This document shows positions 16,555 to 25,340 of a stretch of DNA of 64,000 nt, in pieces. The notes under the pieces are model-generated. The model saw only the letters and a list, made by a program, of their open reading frames with translations. It did no database searches and was not told the DNA's origin. Origin of the DNA: Chitinibacter sp. GC72 (GTDB lineage: Bacteria; Pseudomonadota; Gammaproteobacteria; Burkholderiales; Chitinibacteraceae); assembly GCF_009760905.1 (NCBI RefSeq), contig NZ_VIRW01000015.1:1-64000 (forward strand). The letters are read 5' to 3'. Both the position numbers and the translations under genes were made by a program. Within the stretch, counting starts at the first letter, position 1. The number at the start of each line of letters is the position of its first letter.

Positions 16555-17466
16555 ATGAGCACAAATACCTTGATCCAATTGCTGCCCGATATGGCTGTGT
16601 TTGTCCGTGTTGTCGAATGTGGCAGTTTTTCGGCGGCGGCCAAAGAGCTGGGCGTCAGCGCTTCGGCGGTGAGCCGGCAAATTGCGCGGCTGGAACGCGC
16701 GCTGTCGGTTCGGCTACTCGAACGCAGCACGCGCAGCCTGCGTCTGAGCGACGCCGGACACGCGGCGCTGAGCCGTTGCCAAGCCATGCTCGCCGCCGGG
16801 CAGGACGCGCTGAATGTTTCCGAGCAATATATGACTGCACCGCAAGGGCGCGTCCGGCTTGGTGTACCGCGTGGTTTTGCGCGGGCGGTGCTGCAGCCGA
16901 TGATTACGCCCTTGCTGCACAAGCACGCTGGCATTGAGCTGCATCTGGTCGTTACCGACCGCGTACTCGATCCGCTCGACGATGAAATTGATTTGGTGAT
17001 TCGCATCGGCGATCAGCCACCGCCGGGCCTGATTGGTATTCCGCTGCAGCAGGTGACGCAAGTGCTGTGCGCCAGCCCTGCGTATCTGGCCGCCCACGGT
17101 ACGCCGCAAACGCCGCAGGATTTGCTTGAGCATCCGTGTATTTGTCTGGGCGAAACGCCGGTTGATCATCGCTGGCGTTTGAGTCGCGGCGCTGAAGAAG
17201 TCACGGTGGCCGTTCGTGGCGCTTTGAAAGTCAATCACAGTGAAATGCGGCTCAACGCCGCGCTTGATGGCATCGGCATTGCCAGCCTGCCCGACTTCAC
17301 CGCCCGCGCCGCGCTCGCCGATGGCCGCCTGATTCGCGTCCTGCCCGACTGGCAGCTTGGCACTTCATACGCCGGAATGGCCTATCTGCTGTATCCGGCG
17401 CATCGCTATCTGCCACCGAAATTGCGCTGTGTCATTGATGAGCTGGTCGCGCATTGCCGGGGCTGA
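16555..17466 (+). CDS. LysR-family transcriptional regulator
   Basis: The 303-residue regulator has an N-terminal winged helix-turn-helix (MAVFVRVVECGSFSAAAKEL, then SASAVSRQIARLE) and a C-terminal periplasmic-binding-like effector domain. It resembles the common AaeR/DmlR-type group (SFSAAAKELGVSASAVSR, LLERSTRSLRLSDAG). It is divergent from the EamA exporter 87 bases away, the usual layout for a regulator of that transporter. The inducer is unknown. Confidence 0.88.
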   Translation: MSTNTLIQLLPDMAVFVRVVECGSFSAAAKELGVSASAVSRQIARLERALSVRLLERSTRSLRLSDAGHAALSRCQAMLAAGQDALNVSEQYMTAPQGRVRLGVPRGFARAVLQPMITPLLHKHAGIELHLVVTDRVLDPLDDEIDLVIRIGDQPPPGLIGIPLQQVTQVLCASPAYLAAHGTPQTPQDLLEHPCICLGETPVDHRWRLSRGAEEVTVAVRGALKVNHSEMRLNAALDGIGIASLPDFTARAALADGRLIRVLPDWQLGTSYAGMAYLLYPAHRYLPPKLRCVIDELVAHCRG

Positions 17467-17552
17467 TACGCCGTACTGCCGTTACGCAGCGCAGCTGGTC
17501 GCGCCCATGCGATAATGCTGCGTGTACTTGCTGCTATGTATATACCTAGCTA

Positions 17553-17600
17553 TGTATATTTCGAAATGGCTTGATTATATTGAATTTGGACCGTATACCC
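17553..17600. repeat. 50-bp GGGTATAT palindrome, copy 3 (degenerate), abutting a start codon
   Basis: Starts TGTATATTTCGAAAT and ends ATTTGGACCGTATACCC; 48 bp. Inner arms TC-AAAT pair. The right end is two bases before ATG 17602, so this element occupies the place of the ribosome-binding site. A partial second right end (GTATATACCTAG) lies just before it, at 17538-17549. Confidence 0.5.
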
Positions 17601-17601
17601 C

Positions 17602-18651
17602 ATGAGTGAAAAGCTGTCTTACTGTGAACTCAACGCTGAACACCGCGCCGCTGCTGCCCGGCATGTGCGCGATATTGTGCAGGTGGCGATTGGCCATACT
17701 GCCGACGAGCCCGCGCTGGTTATCTATGACACCGAATGCCCGCTCGCCTTGGTGTTGGCCGATGCTTACCGTGCGGCTCTGCCGCAGGCGCAGGTAATCG
17801 AAATCAGTACGGTAGACAACGATACGGTGATGGCCGCTTTTGCTGCGCAGCCTGCCGGTGCGCTGGTGGTGCTGATCCAGTCTACGCATTTCCGGCTGGA
17901 TGCCTACCGTTTGCGTGTGCAGCTGTTTGCGCAGGGCTTGAAGGTGATCGAGCATGTGCATCTGTCACGCATGGTAGGTATTGAGGCACCACGCTATATC
18001 GAGGCTTTGGCTTATGACGCCGACTACTATCGCGGTACTGGAGCGGCCTTGCAGGCCAGAATTGGCGCAGCACCGCACGCGCGGCTGGTTAGCGGCAGCG
18101 GCAATACGCTAACCTACGCAACGCGACTGGAGCCTGCCAAGCTCAATGTCGGCGACTACCGGGCGATGAAAAATATCGGCGGCCAGTTTCCGATTGGCGA
18201 GGTGTTTACCGAAGCGATTGATCTGGAGGCGGTGAGCGGGCGCGCTGATGTTTTTGTTTTTGGCGATACCACCTTTCACTGCAATTTTCCGCCACAGCCG
18301 ATCACCATCGTCATTGAAGCCGGCAGAATCACTGCAGTTGAGCACAGTACGCCGGAATTTGACGCTGTGCTGGCGAAGATCCGCGAGGTAGAAGGCGAAG
18401 TCTGGCTGCGCGAGCTGGGGCTGGGGCTGAACCGCGCATTCAGCCGCGAGTACACCGTTAGCGATATTGGCACCTACGAGCGCTTGTGCGGCGTGCATCT
18501 GTCGCTGGGCGCCAAACACGGTAGCTATAACAAGCCGCAATTCAAGCGCAAAGACACGCGCTTTCATATTGATGTCTTTGTCGATGTGGGCGGTGGCGTC
18601 TGGCTGGGTAACGATAATCTCTACCATGATGGGCAATGGTTTCTCTCCTAA
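17602..18651 (+). CDS. M29-like aminopeptidase family protein
   Basis: The 349-residue protein resembles the AmpS/aminopeptidase T group (COG2309, M29). Supporting blocks are GQFPIGEVFTEAIDLEAV with a possible metal Glu, the strand-rich middle, LRELGLGLNRAF, HLSLGAKHGSY, and a closing FHIDVFVDVG that fits the His-x-Asp metal pair of M29. Length is shorter than the usual 400 residues. Activity as a leucyl-type aminopeptidase is an inference. There is no clear Shine-Dalgarno: the ATG directly follows a GGGTATAT palindrome. Confidence 0.6.
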   Translation: MSEKLSYCELNAEHRAAAARHVRDIVQVAIGHTADEPALVIYDTECPLALVLADAYRAALPQAQVIEISTVDNDTVMAAFAAQPAGALVVLIQSTHFRLDAYRLRVQLFAQGLKVIEHVHLSRMVGIEAPRYIEALAYDADYYRGTGAALQARIGAAPHARLVSGSGNTLTYATRLEPAKLNVGDYRAMKNIGGQFPIGEVFTEAIDLEAVSGRADVFVFGDTTFHCNFPPQPITIVIEAGRITAVEHSTPEFDAVLAKIREVEGEVWLRELGLGLNRAFSREYTVSDIGTYERLCGVHLSLGAKHGSYNKPQFKRKDTRFHIDVFVDVGGGVWLGNDNLYHDGQWFLS

Positions 18652-18832
18652 GGTCTGTTGACGTTGGGCTTGTATATCAAGTTGCTCATGAATGGGTATT
18701 ACCGATGATTCTGAGTGCAATACAGGCCCTCTCTGTCCGGCATTGAGGCGGCAAAGTCCAAATTCCGTTCCATAATGTAGCGATCAACGTCTGCATTGAG
18801 GCTGGCGTCGAAGAAGCTCGAAGGACAACATT

Positions 18833-21100
18833 GTGGACCCCGTACTTGCCCGGATAGACCGGATTTCTCGCGATCACCCGCTATTGGCTTTTAAGCTGGC
18901 AGTGAATTTTTCCGAGCATGCGGAGCAGGCCGGGCGAGTCGATCTGCTGCTTGATGCCTGCTATATCCGCTACCTGATCCATGAGCGACGCGGCGAAAAC
19001 GATCTGATTGCTGCCGAAGTCGAGGCCGGAATCGCCCAGGCCAAATTTCTGGGGTTAACGGCGCAAGGTGCACGCCTGCTGCAGGCGCGGGGCCGTATTG
19101 CCCAGGTGCATGGGCGCTATCAATTGGCCATCGAGGCGTGGATGCAGTCATTGGAGCTGGCTCAGATCAGTGGCGATTATGTGACTGCAGTCGAGGCGCA
19201 GATCGGCCTTTCCCAGGCCAATGTCGAATTGAAAAATCCTGACGAAGGTCGCCGCTATTTGCTGGGTGCAGCCGATAATGTGCGTCAATCGGGGGACGAT
19301 TATCTGGCAGCGAAATACGCGATCAACCTAGGCGTCAACATTATCCAGTTTGGATTATGGGAAAAGGCACTGCAGCACTTTCGCGAAGGGCTGCAGTATT
19401 CACTGCGTGGGCATGTTCGTGAATACATTGCCGAGTCGTACTGGCATATTGGTCATGTCGAAATGGTGCTAGGCGAGCTGGAGCTGGCCGGACAGAATCT
19501 GGATAAAGCCATCATGATGGCGCGAAAATACCACTATCTCTGGCTTGAAAGCGTTAGCCTGGATTCGCAAGCCGAGCTGTATCGTGTCCAGCAAAACCGA
19601 GTGGGAGAAATCGAAAGCCTGCAGGCGGCGTATGCGCTGGCGGAAAAGACCAATTCGCTGGCTCGCCAGCTTGAATATGCTGTTGATCTGGTTAATGCCT
19701 ACGAAGTGCAGGGCAATCTGATCGAGGCGCTGCGCTGGGCGCATATCGAACGCGGCTTGTCCGCCGAACATTTCAAACGCAGCCTGGTTCCGGTGCACCG
19801 GAATATGAAAGCTCTGGATTTATCCGAGCAGGATGCACAGGAACAGTTGTTAACACTGTCATTCCAAGATGGCAACGAAGACCAGAGTGACATGGCGCTG
19901 CCGACCTTGCTGGCTCGGGCCAAGCCTTTGCTTAACGTGGATTGGATAGGGCTGTGGTTTGCCAATCCGTATCATGATGGCGGCGAGCTGGGCGTTGAGG
20001 AGCCTGCCTGCGGTCGCGCTGCGCAATTGATTGAGCAGGCGATATTTCCGACAACTTACCGCCTGCTCAATGAGCTAACAGCCCCACTGCCCCTATCGCT
20101 GACCAATCTGCACGAGTCGGCTGAAGAATTTGCCCGTCTACTCGGTCTGCCTTGGCCCTCCTTGCTATTTCTGCCTATCCGGCAAGCTGGCCGACGAGGC
20201 TTGCTGGTGCTGAGTAGTGGTACGCCCGAGGAGTATCACAACTGGACGCGCGACGACGTTTTTCGCGCCAGCTTGCTGCAGCAGCTGATCGAGCGTCGTC
20301 TTGCTGCCGAAGAGCGCCAGCAAATGAAGCTGGAGCTGGAGCGCGGTGAACGGGTGAGTGCACTCGGCTCACTGGTGGCGGCGGTGGCGCACGAGCTCAA
20401 TACACCTGCGGGCATCTGCATTACGACAGCCAGCATTATCGAGGCCAATCTGGCCGCTCTGGATCAGCAGTTTGCAACTGGTAAACTCGGTAAATCGGTG
20501 CTGGCGACCTATCTGGGGCAACAGCGTGAAGCCAGCCAGACGCTGGTGCGCAATCTGGGCCGGATTGTCGAGCTAATTGAGCGCTTTCGCGATTTACCCA
20601 AACAGCAATCGGCCGATCACTGGCAAATCGTCAATCTGGGGCATTTTATTCGCGGCCTGGTTAACGAGCTGGCCCAGCAATTTGCTTCCCGGCCGATCGA
20701 GATCATCCTGAAAGGTGATGATGTGATCGAAACCGCCCTCCCGATGATTGCGCTGGCGCAGATTATCACCCAGCTGTTTGAAAATGCCGCTTCCCATGCT
20801 TTTATTGGGCGGGAACAGGGCCGGATTACGCTCAGCTGGTCGCGCAAGGCCGGATATATTCAGCTGAATTATCAGGATGACGGTGTCGGAATGTCGGCGG
20901 CGATGGTAAAAAAAATCTTTGATCCATTTTTTACTTCGCGCTTTGGTCAGGGCAGCAATGGTCTGGGCATGACGCGGGTTTATCAACTGCTGGTCCAGCA
21001 AATGTACGGCAGTATCCGCGTCGACAGTGAGCCGGGCCAAGGTTTGAACATCTATATGAGCTGGCCGGAGCCTGCGCACAGCGTTGTCGCGCCGCACTAA
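18833..21100 (+). CDS. soluble TPR-GAF-type sensor histidine kinase
   Basis: The 755-residue protein has no membrane segment. Residues 1-320 are TPR-like helix pairs (GRYQLAIEAWMQSLELAQISGDY, WEKALQHFREGLQYS, LELAGQNLDKAIMMARKYHY). A GAF-like region (about 350-490) follows. HisKA carries VAAVAHELNTPAG near residue 520, and the HATPase has ENAASHAF, DDGVGMSAA and SNGLGMTRVYQLL. It starts with GTG after GAAGGA. No response regulator adjoins it, so its partner must be elsewhere. A TPR gene of similar style begins at 63418. Confidence 0.8.
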   Translation: MDPVLARIDRISRDHPLLAFKLAVNFSEHAEQAGRVDLLLDACYIRYLIHERRGENDLIAAEVEAGIAQAKFLGLTAQGARLLQARGRIAQVHGRYQLAIEAWMQSLELAQISGDYVTAVEAQIGLSQANVELKNPDEGRRYLLGAADNVRQSGDDYLAAKYAINLGVNIIQFGLWEKALQHFREGLQYSLRGHVREYIAESYWHIGHVEMVLGELELAGQNLDKAIMMARKYHYLWLESVSLDSQAELYRVQQNRVGEIESLQAAYALAEKTNSLARQLEYAVDLVNAYEVQGNLIEALRWAHIERGLSAEHFKRSLVPVHRNMKALDLSEQDAQEQLLTLSFQDGNEDQSDMALPTLLARAKPLLNVDWIGLWFANPYHDGGELGVEEPACGRAAQLIEQAIFPTTYRLLNELTAPLPLSLTNLHESAEEFARLLGLPWPSLLFLPIRQAGRRGLLVLSSGTPEEYHNWTRDDVFRASLLQQLIERRLAAEERQQMKLELERGERVSALGSLVAAVAHELNTPAGICITTASIIEANLAALDQQFATGKLGKSVLATYLGQQREASQTLVRNLGRIVELIERFRDLPKQQSADHWQIVNLGHFIRGLVNELAQQFASRPIEIILKGDDVIETALPMIALAQIITQLFENAASHAFIGREQGRITLSWSRKAGYIQLNYQDDGVGMSAAMVKKIFDPFFTSRFGQGSNGLGMTRVYQLLVQQMYGSIRVDSEPGQGLNIYMSWPEPAHSVVAPH

Positions 21101-21198
21101 GTTCTATAAACACAGGTCATTAAGCTCCGCTGCGGAAACTCCCGACAGCCATGCCCAGGTTTTTTCTTTAAGCTGCGCCTTTTTCCAGGGGGTGGTAT

Positions 21199-21795
21199 AT
21201 GCCAAAACGACATACCTGGCTGGAAGACGCGCAGGGGCTGCTGTCTGGCGTTTTGCTGATGGCGCTGGCGATCCAGTTTTTCAAGCAGGCCGGTTTGCTG
21301 ACCGGCGGCGTAACCGGGCTGGCTTTTTTGCTGCACTACACCACGCACTGGGCATACGGGCTGATTTTCTTTGCCATTAGCCTGCCGTTTTACCTGTTTG
21401 CCTACCGCGTGCTGGGGCGTGAATTTACGCTGAAAACCTTTGCCTGCATTGCCGCGCTATCGCTGCTGGCCGATTTGCTGCCGCGCTGGATCGGCTTTGC
21501 CCGGCTGGACCCGTTGTTTGCCAGTATTATCGGCGGCCTGCTCGCTGGTGTCGGCATTCTGATGCTGATCCGGCACAAGGCCAGCCTAGGTGGCGTAACG
21601 GTGCTGGCGCTGTATCTGCAGCAACGTTTTGGCTGGCGTGCCGGGCATGTGCAGCTGGGTTTTGATCTGGCCATTCTGGCCTGCGGCGCGGCGATGGTGA
21701 GCACGCAGCAATTGCTCTATTCGGTGGCCGGTGCGCTGGCGCTCAATCTGGTGATTGCCATCAATCATCGCCCCGGCCGCTATATGGGGATGTGA
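21199..21795 (+). CDS. YitT-family membrane protein
   Basis: The 198-residue protein has about six TM helices and the family pattern LLTGGVTGLAFLLHY near residue 35, plus ASIIGGLLAGVGILMLIRHKASLGGV. It is the short form: the C-terminal DUF2179 domain of many YitT proteins is absent. Function is unknown; a transporter role has been suggested for the family. The ribosome site is GGGGG before ATG. Confidence 0.8.
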   Translation: MPKRHTWLEDAQGLLSGVLLMALAIQFFKQAGLLTGGVTGLAFLLHYTTHWAYGLIFFAISLPFYLFAYRVLGREFTLKTFACIAALSLLADLLPRWIGFARLDPLFASIIGGLLAGVGILMLIRHKASLGGVTVLALYLQQRFGWRAGHVQLGFDLAILACGAAMVSTQQLLYSVAGALALNLVIAINHRPGRYMGM

Positions 21796-21836
21796 TCCGC
21801 GTTTGCTACTTTGGGCTGAGTTTTTTGATTTGTATT

Positions 21837-21886
21837 GGGGTATATTGCTGTGGGTTAATTAATAATTGATCTGTAGCGATATACCT
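21837..21886. repeat. 50-bp GGGTATAT palindrome, copy 4
   Basis: Starts GGGGTATATTGCTG and ends TAGCGATATACCT. The arms pair over GGTATATxGCT. It lies 41 bases after the YitT gene. The centre is very AT-rich (TTAATTAATAATTGATC). Confidence 0.75.
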
Positions 21887-22082
21887 ATTACTTCCCGTGA
21901 TCCGGTTTAGCATGGTTTGCGGCGGCCTAGCCGAATTTCACCATTCGTCAGTTCGTTTTCGCGCGTCAATAAGCCATACCAGCGTACGGTATATGGGCGC
22001 ACACCTGTCGCGCATCAAGCTGTTTGCCCATACCCTGATACATCGCCGTGTGCTGCTGCTCGGCGGATAAACGGCGCTGTGA

Positions 22083-22136
22083 GATCCGGTTTTTCTGTCC
22101 TTAACTGCAATCACAAGACATAAAAAACCGGAGATC
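22083..22136 (+). promoter_or_regulatory. hairpin that sequesters the ribosome site of the 74-residue membrane protein
   Basis: GATCCGGTTTTTCTGTC (22083-22099) pairs almost fully with GACATAAAAAACCGGAGATC (22117-22136). The right arm contains the Shine-Dalgarno GGAG (22130-22133), nine bases before ATG 22142. Closed, it would block initiation. It could act as a thermometer, or be opened by a protein or small RNA. Confidence 0.5.
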
Positions 22137-22141
22137 AAATC

Positions 22142-22366
22142 ATGCAGTTATCAATGAAAATGTGCGTCACGCCGATTCTGGCCGGCGTGCTGTGCCTGCT
22201 GGCTTTTGGCGTGTTAAGCGGCGTGTTGCCGACGACGTTTCAGGCGCTGCTATTGCTGTTGTTGCCGGTGGCATGGATGCTGATTTTTGCCGGAATTTAC
22301 ATCGGGCTGATGTATCTAAGCCAGGCGAGCGGCGCGGCCGTTCGCTTTCGTCAGCATAAGCATTAA
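22142..22366 (+). CDS. small two-helix membrane protein of unknown function
   Basis: The 74-residue protein has two TM helices (PILAGVLCLLAFGVLSGVL; ALLLLLLPVAWMLIFAGIYI) and a basic tail rich in Arg/His/Lys. It resembles small inner-membrane proteins of the DUF485 size class, but I do not recognise it. It has its own ribosome site, masked by a hairpin, and an intrinsic terminator right at its stop codon, so it is probably a single regulated gene. Confidence 0.6.
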   Translation: MQLSMKMCVTPILAGVLCLLAFGVLSGVLPTTFQALLLLLLPVAWMLIFAGIYIGLMYLSQASGAAVRFRQHKH

Positions 22367-22394
22367 GACAGCGCTGGGCGGGCGCTGTCTTTAT
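22366..22394. terminator. intrinsic terminator, bidirectional
   Basis: GACAGCGC (22367-22374) and GCGCTGTC (22382-22389) form an 8-bp perfect stem followed by TTTATC. It begins at the stop of the 74-residue gene and lies between it and the converging phnA gene, so it can serve both. Confidence 0.8.
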
Positions 22395-22405
22395 CAACTA
22401 AAAAT

Positions 22406-22744
22406 CTAGGCTTTTTTCACAAACTCGGTTTTTAGCTGCATTGCACCAATGCCATCAATCTTGCAGTCGATATCGTGATCGCCGTCGATCAGGCGGATGT
22501 TTTTCACCTTGGTGCCCACCTTGACGACCAGCGATGAGCCTTTCACTTTCAAATCCTTGATCACCGTCACCGAATCACCGTCTTGCAGCACATTGCCATT
22601 GGCGTCTTTCCAGACCCGCACTTCCTCGGCCGCTGCGCCCTCGCCCGGAGTCCATTCATGTGCGCATTCGGGGCAGATCAGCAATCCGGTGTCCTCGTAG
22701 ACAAAAGCTGAGCTGCAGGCCGGACAGGGTGGCAAATTCGACAT
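22406..22744 (-). CDS. yjdM: PhnA/YjdM zinc-ribbon protein
   Basis: The 112-residue protein has an N-terminal zinc ribbon ([25 protein letters not shown]: two CxxC pairs) and the PhnA C-terminal domain ([32 protein letters not shown]). Despite the historical name phnA it is not a phosphonoacetate hydrolase; its role is unclear. The frame is open upstream to 22882, but the family begins at [10 protein letters not shown] (22744). Confidence 0.9.
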   Translation of the reverse strand: MSNLPPCPACSSAFVYEDTGLLICPECAHEWTPGEGAAAEEVRVWKDANGNVLQDGDSVTVIKDLKVKGSSLVVKVGTKVKNIRLIDGDHDIDCKIDGIGAMQLKTEFVKKA

Positions 22745-22942
22745 GACGATTCCTGATTTTCTGTTTAACAAGCCGGCATTATACGCCCACGCCCGCTGGG
22801 GCTGATTGCCTTGTATCAAGGCCGCCTGGCGATCGGCACTGCAAGAATCGGACAAATTGCAGCATAGGATCAAACATTCCATCGGCCTGGGGCTAGCTCT
22901 AAATTAGTGTCAGCAATCCTGCGATCTACCGTGGACTTCATC

Positions 22943-23677
22943 GTGAAAAAAATCAATGCCTTATGCCTTACCATCCTGCTTGCAACTGCGGGCGGGGCGA
23001 CGCTGGCGGCGAGTCAGTACAAGGTGGTGGGTTATTACATTTCCTGGGGGCAGTACCCGACTTTTGGCTTTTTCACACCGCTGAAAATCAAGGCCGAGCA
23101 TTACACCCACCTCAATTTTGCTTTTGCTGCCGTCAATGAGGTGGGTGAGGTGGTGATGGCCGATCCCGGTGAATGGCGCAATGGTCAGGGCTGGGGCGAT
23201 CTGGCTAATTTTGCCCGTTTAGCCGAGTTGAAAAAGCAGCATCCACAGCTGAAAACGCTGATTTCAATTGGCGGTAAGGGGTCGAAGTATTTTTCCAATG
23301 CCGGTTTAAGCGTGCAAAGCCGCGAGCATTTTGCCGACAGCGCCATTGCGTTTATGCGCACACACGGTTTTGATGGTCTGGATATCGACTGGGAATTCCC
23401 AAGCTTTGCCGTTCACCCGGACAATCTGTGGCGGCGCGCCGATATGGACAATTACCTGAAATTGTTCAAAACGCTGCGCAGCAAGCTCGATGCGGCTGCG
23501 CAGGCCGTTGGCAAACCCTATCTGTTGACGCTGGCCGCGGAGGCTAATCCGGCCAATCTGCCGAAGTACGACTGGAAGGCCACCGCAGCCACAGTGGACT
23601 GGATCAATGTGATGAGCTATCAGTACAGCGGTCCGTGGTCGCTGGAAGCCGGGCATATTGCACCGCTACAACCGTGA
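22943..23677 (+). pseudogene. GH18 chitinase, truncated at the C-terminus
   Basis: It begins with a signal peptide (GTG start at 22943; KKINALCLTILLATAGGATLA). The first two thirds of a family-18 barrel follow: YKVVGYYISWGQY, LISIGGKGSKYFSNAG and the catalytic DxxDxDxE, with D144, D147, D149 and the proton donor E151 in DGLDIDWEFP. The protein stops at residue 244 just after VMSYQYSGPW and GHIAPL. The remaining barrel strands, including the conserved Trp of strand 8, are missing. Family members have about 350-420 residues here. Activity is therefore doubtful. The sequence after the break is unlike chitinase in all frames. Confidence 0.8.
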
Positions 23678-24082
23678 CGACGAATTGGCAAGACAAGTGA
23701 GCCGCGCGCTGCGCCCATCTGCAGTCAAAGAATGAATGCCCCCGATGGGGGACATCTCCCTGATGTGGCTGCTGGCTGGGTGCAGGATAGTACCCAAGCA
23801 ATTGCTGGCGTCACACATACCTGTCAGTGTATTGCTCTGTAGGTATCAATAAATAAAATGTATGGGGATATACCCCAATAATATCATTAGCCGGATTATG
23901 CTGGCGCAGCACCAGCTAAACCCGAGTATCTGGATTATCTTCGATGCCCGTCATTGATTGAACCCGGCACAGCGAAGGACGGCTGATTAGCTGCATGTGC
24001 TGTTTTTGAGCCAGAAGCACAGCGTGGGCATCCGGCGATACCTGCGCTGCGTATTTTTTACTGCCACACATCGGAGTTTGTC
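23678..24082. other. intergenic stretch after the broken chitinase
   Basis: From about 23662 the +1 frame continues as a short protein-like tail (RYNRDDELARQVSRALRP, stop near 23732), which is not chitinase sequence and may mark a deletion join. Copy 5 of the GGGTATAT palindrome lies at 23827-23876. The remainder to 24082 shows no gene I can support. Confidence 0.4.
23827..23876. repeat. 50-bp GGGTATAT palindrome, copy 5 (degenerate)
   Basis: Starts GTGTATTGCTCTG and ends GGGGATATACCCC. Only the outermost bases pair with each other; the right end is itself palindromic. Length matches the family. Confidence 0.4.
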
Positions 24083-24598
24083 ATGAGCGATAGCCCCAAA
24101 ACACCACCAACCAGTTCGCGCTATCAGCTTGATATTCGCGCCGGGCAAAGTGAGATGCCTGCAGGCTTGGGCAAGGTGCTCGACATACTGAGCAATACGC
24201 CGCCTGCTCGAGCAATGCCCGCCGATCCGTCTTTGGCGGCTGGCTTGCAAGTAGGTAATCTGTTTGCCGATGCGCTGCCGCCGCTGGACGGCGAGCGCTT
24301 TGAGCCACTGCACCAGCAGGCGGGCCTGCTGATCGAGCGGATCATCAGCTCGGCGCGGATCGCGCAGCAGGAATACATCCAGACTCAGGATGAATGGGTG
24401 CTACTGCTGCAAGGGGAGGCCACGCTGGAAGTGGCCGGGCAAAATGTTGCGCTGCACGCGGGCGACTATCTGCTGATCCCGGCGCAAACCCCGCACACGG
24501 TACGCCGGGTGAGTGAAGGGGCGCTCTGGCTGGCGATTCATTGCGCTGCGCCAGCGGCGGGCGGTTTTAGCGCAGGTACTTGGCCTGCAGGCGGCTAA
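24083..24598 (+). CDS. cupin-domain protein
   Basis: The 171-residue protein has a C-terminal single cupin (about 70-155): QQEYIQTQDEWVLLLQGEATLEVAG and LHAGDYLLIPAQTPHTVRRV, with the His and Glu positions of a metal site partly kept. This type is often described as a phosphoribosylaminoimidazole-carboxylase-like or sugar-type cupin; substrate unknown. The first 55 residues are an unusual extension; an internal Met (MPADPSLAAGLQVGNLF) could be the ancestral start. GGAG before ATG 24083 supports the longer form. The 3' end overlaps the converging next gene by 32 bases. Confidence 0.7.
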   Translation: MSDSPKTPPTSSRYQLDIRAGQSEMPAGLGKVLDILSNTPPARAMPADPSLAAGLQVGNLFADALPPLDGERFEPLHQQAGLLIERIISSARIAQQEYIQTQDEWVLLLQGEATLEVAGQNVALHAGDYLLIPAQTPHTVRRVSEGALWLAIHCAAPAAGGFSAGTWPAGG

Positions 24599-25340
24599 GT
24601 GTGCCATCCTGCACCAGCGCCTGGTAGGCGTGCAGAAATCGTTGGTAAAAATCGGGGCGAACCTTGGGGTTAAAGGCGAAATAGCAGCCCAGCCCCGGCT
24701 GCAGCGTGTAGGCCACCGTCATCTCGGCCGGATTGAGCCCGGCTGTTTTGGCCTCGTACGCGTGGCTCAGCAGGATGCCGGAAACCAGATCAAAGCGTCC
24801 GGCGTACAGCATTCTGGTAATGCTGCCCGAGGACGGGATTTTTTCCAGCTGTTCGGCCGGAAAATTGTTCCGCTGCAAAATCTCGATATCCGCCCCATAG
24901 GCCGGCACGCCCACCTTGTACGGGTGGGCGTCGGCCAGCGTGTCCAGCTGAATGTCATTGCGGCTTTTCAGCCTGATCAGCGCAATATCGCACGGGTCTA
25001 CCGGCCCCACCCACAGATAGCTGTTTTCCCGCGGTGCCGTGCGAACGGTGGTAAACAGAATACTGTTGGCGTCGTGGCTATTTTGATTTACGGCCCTGGG
25101 CCAGGGTAAGAATTCGGTTTTAATACGCAAGCGCGCTTTGCTGGCGATCAACATCAGCAGCTCGTATGAAATGCCGCTGGCTTGCTGATTTTCTTGCTGG
25201 TAGTTAAAAGGCGGAAAACGCTCGGTATAGGCGCGCAAATCTTCGGCTCGAGCCGGGGTGGCCAGCAGCAGGGGCAGCAAGATCAGCGGTAGCCTGAGCG
25301 CGCGAGTGGCGCGAAGGCAGGCTTGAAGGCGCGTCCACAC
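24567..25340 (-). CDS. periplasmic solute-binding protein, family 3-like
   Basis: About 257 residues from GTG 25340, which puts a signal peptide at the N-terminus (LRLPLILLPLLLATPARA, then EDLRAYTERFPPFNYQQ). The type-2 binding fold continues with ASGISYELLMLIASKARL, FLPWPRAVN and AYEAKTAGLNPAE, ending LSRLQAKYL. It resembles the stand-alone binding proteins common in betaproteobacteria. The open frame reaches 25574, but that part is not protein-like. The ribosome site is weak. It overlaps the cupin gene tail-to-tail. Confidence 0.7.
   Translation of the reverse strand: MWTRLQACLRATRALRLPLILLPLLLATPARAEDLRAYTERFPPFNYQQENQQASGISYELLMLIASKARLRIKTEFLPWPRAVNQNSHDANSILFTTVRTAPRENSYLWVGPVDPCDIALIRLKSRNDIQLDTLADAHPYKVGVPAYGADIEILQRNNFPAEQLEKIPSSGSITRMLYAGRFDLVSGILLSHAYEAKTAGLNPAEMTVAYTLQPGLGCYFAFNPKVRPDFYQRFLHAYQALVQDGTLSRLQAKYLR

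Larger units (their letters stand above)
21796..22141. other. intergenic region with palindrome copy and RBS-masking hairpin
   Basis: It contains copy 4 of the GGGTATAT palindrome (21837-21886) and a long hairpin over the next ribosome site (22083-22136). Between them, 21890-22080 holds no gene I can support; open frames on both strands there look random. Confidence 0.5.

Noticed and set aside
18671-18705. GTATATCAAG...GGGTATTACC string after the M29-like gene
   Set aside because: Contains similar words, but arms do not pair and length does not fit the 50-bp family.
21917-22123. Rightward 68-codon frame before the small membrane-protein gene
   Set aside because: No ribosome site and protein composition looks random.
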